Shown one piece after another: positions 6,778 through 6,795 of a stretch of DNA of 6,795 nucleotides (the stretch's first letter is position 1; each line of letters starts with the position of its first letter). Made by a program: the position numbers and the translations under genes. Origin of the DNA: an uncultured Rubritalea sp. (GTDB lineage Bacteria; Verrucomicrobiota; Verrucomicrobiia; Verrucomicrobiales; Akkermansiaceae); the NCBI GenBank assembly GCA_937951395.1, contig CALFBV010000124.1, positions 1 through 6,795 on the forward strand. Direction: 5' to 3'. The notes under the pieces are model-generated. The model was not told the DNA's origin, searched no databases, and worked only from the letters and a program-made list of their open reading frames with translations.

Positions 6778-6795
6778 GGGGCTGGAAACAGCCCC
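6778..6795 (+). other. Perfect GC-rich hairpin with GAAA tetraloop at the window edge
   Basis: GGGGCTG (6778-6784) and CAGCCCC (6789-6795) form a 7-bp perfect stem closed by GAAA, a GNRA tetraloop, which is unusually stable in RNA. It uses the very last base of the window, so whether a T-run follows (a terminator on either strand) or whether it belongs to a structured RNA cannot be seen. The preceding 6661-6777 has no ORF or RNA gene that I can support. Confidence 0.55.

Noticed and set aside
6778..6795. Part of a tRNA or the left edge of a CRISPR array
   Set aside because: The stem-loop is a simple GAAA hairpin without cloverleaf arms. No repeated unit with spacers is present in the window.

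Overview
The window holds one plus-strand operon for a tripartite heavy-metal efflux system of the CzcCBA/CusCBA type. Its order is: TolC-family outer-membrane lipoprotein (174-1601), lipoprotein membrane-fusion adaptor (1606-2853), HME-type RND inner-membrane pump (2870-6052), and a fourth gene for a small, extremely His/Asp-rich lipoprotein (6078-6602). The gaps between these genes are 4, 16 and 25 nt. A strong intrinsic terminator at 6620-6660 closes the unit. Upstream, a frame open from the window edge to a TGA at 144-146 is probably, but not certainly, the 3' end of another same-strand gene. Downstream, about 130 nt without a gene lead to a perfect GAAA-tetraloop hairpin on the last 18 bases.

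Organism: the RND pump, periplasmic adaptor and lipidated outer-membrane channel indicate a Gram-negative (diderm) bacterium. DNA composition is moderate, slightly AT-rich by eye. Three of the four genes lack a Shine-Dalgarno sequence and start after AT- or A-rich leaders, which is common in Bacteroidota and seen in parts of the PVC group. The style of the His-rich lipoprotein and of the pump reminds me of Verrucomicrobiota or Planctomycetota, but this is an impression from memory and not a placement.

How the parts work together: the RND trimer uses the proton gradient to move metal ions from the periplasm (or cytoplasm) through the adaptor ring into the TolC-like channel and out of the cell. 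Two proteins carry likely metal-collecting segments on the periplasmic side: a His-containing C-terminal tail on the adaptor, and a segment of 14 His and 12 Asp in the fourth protein. The substrate cannot be fixed from sequence. By memory-based alignment the pump lacks the methionine triad of Cu/Ag exporters, and His/Asp-rich accessory segments fit Zn, Co, Ni or Cd better, so divalent cations are favoured. No regulator is encoded in the window.

The most interesting item is the fourth gene: a His/Asp-rich lipoprotein with an uncharacterised C-terminal domain, built into a metal-efflux operon where CusF, CzcE or CzcI-type accessory proteins sit in other bacteria.
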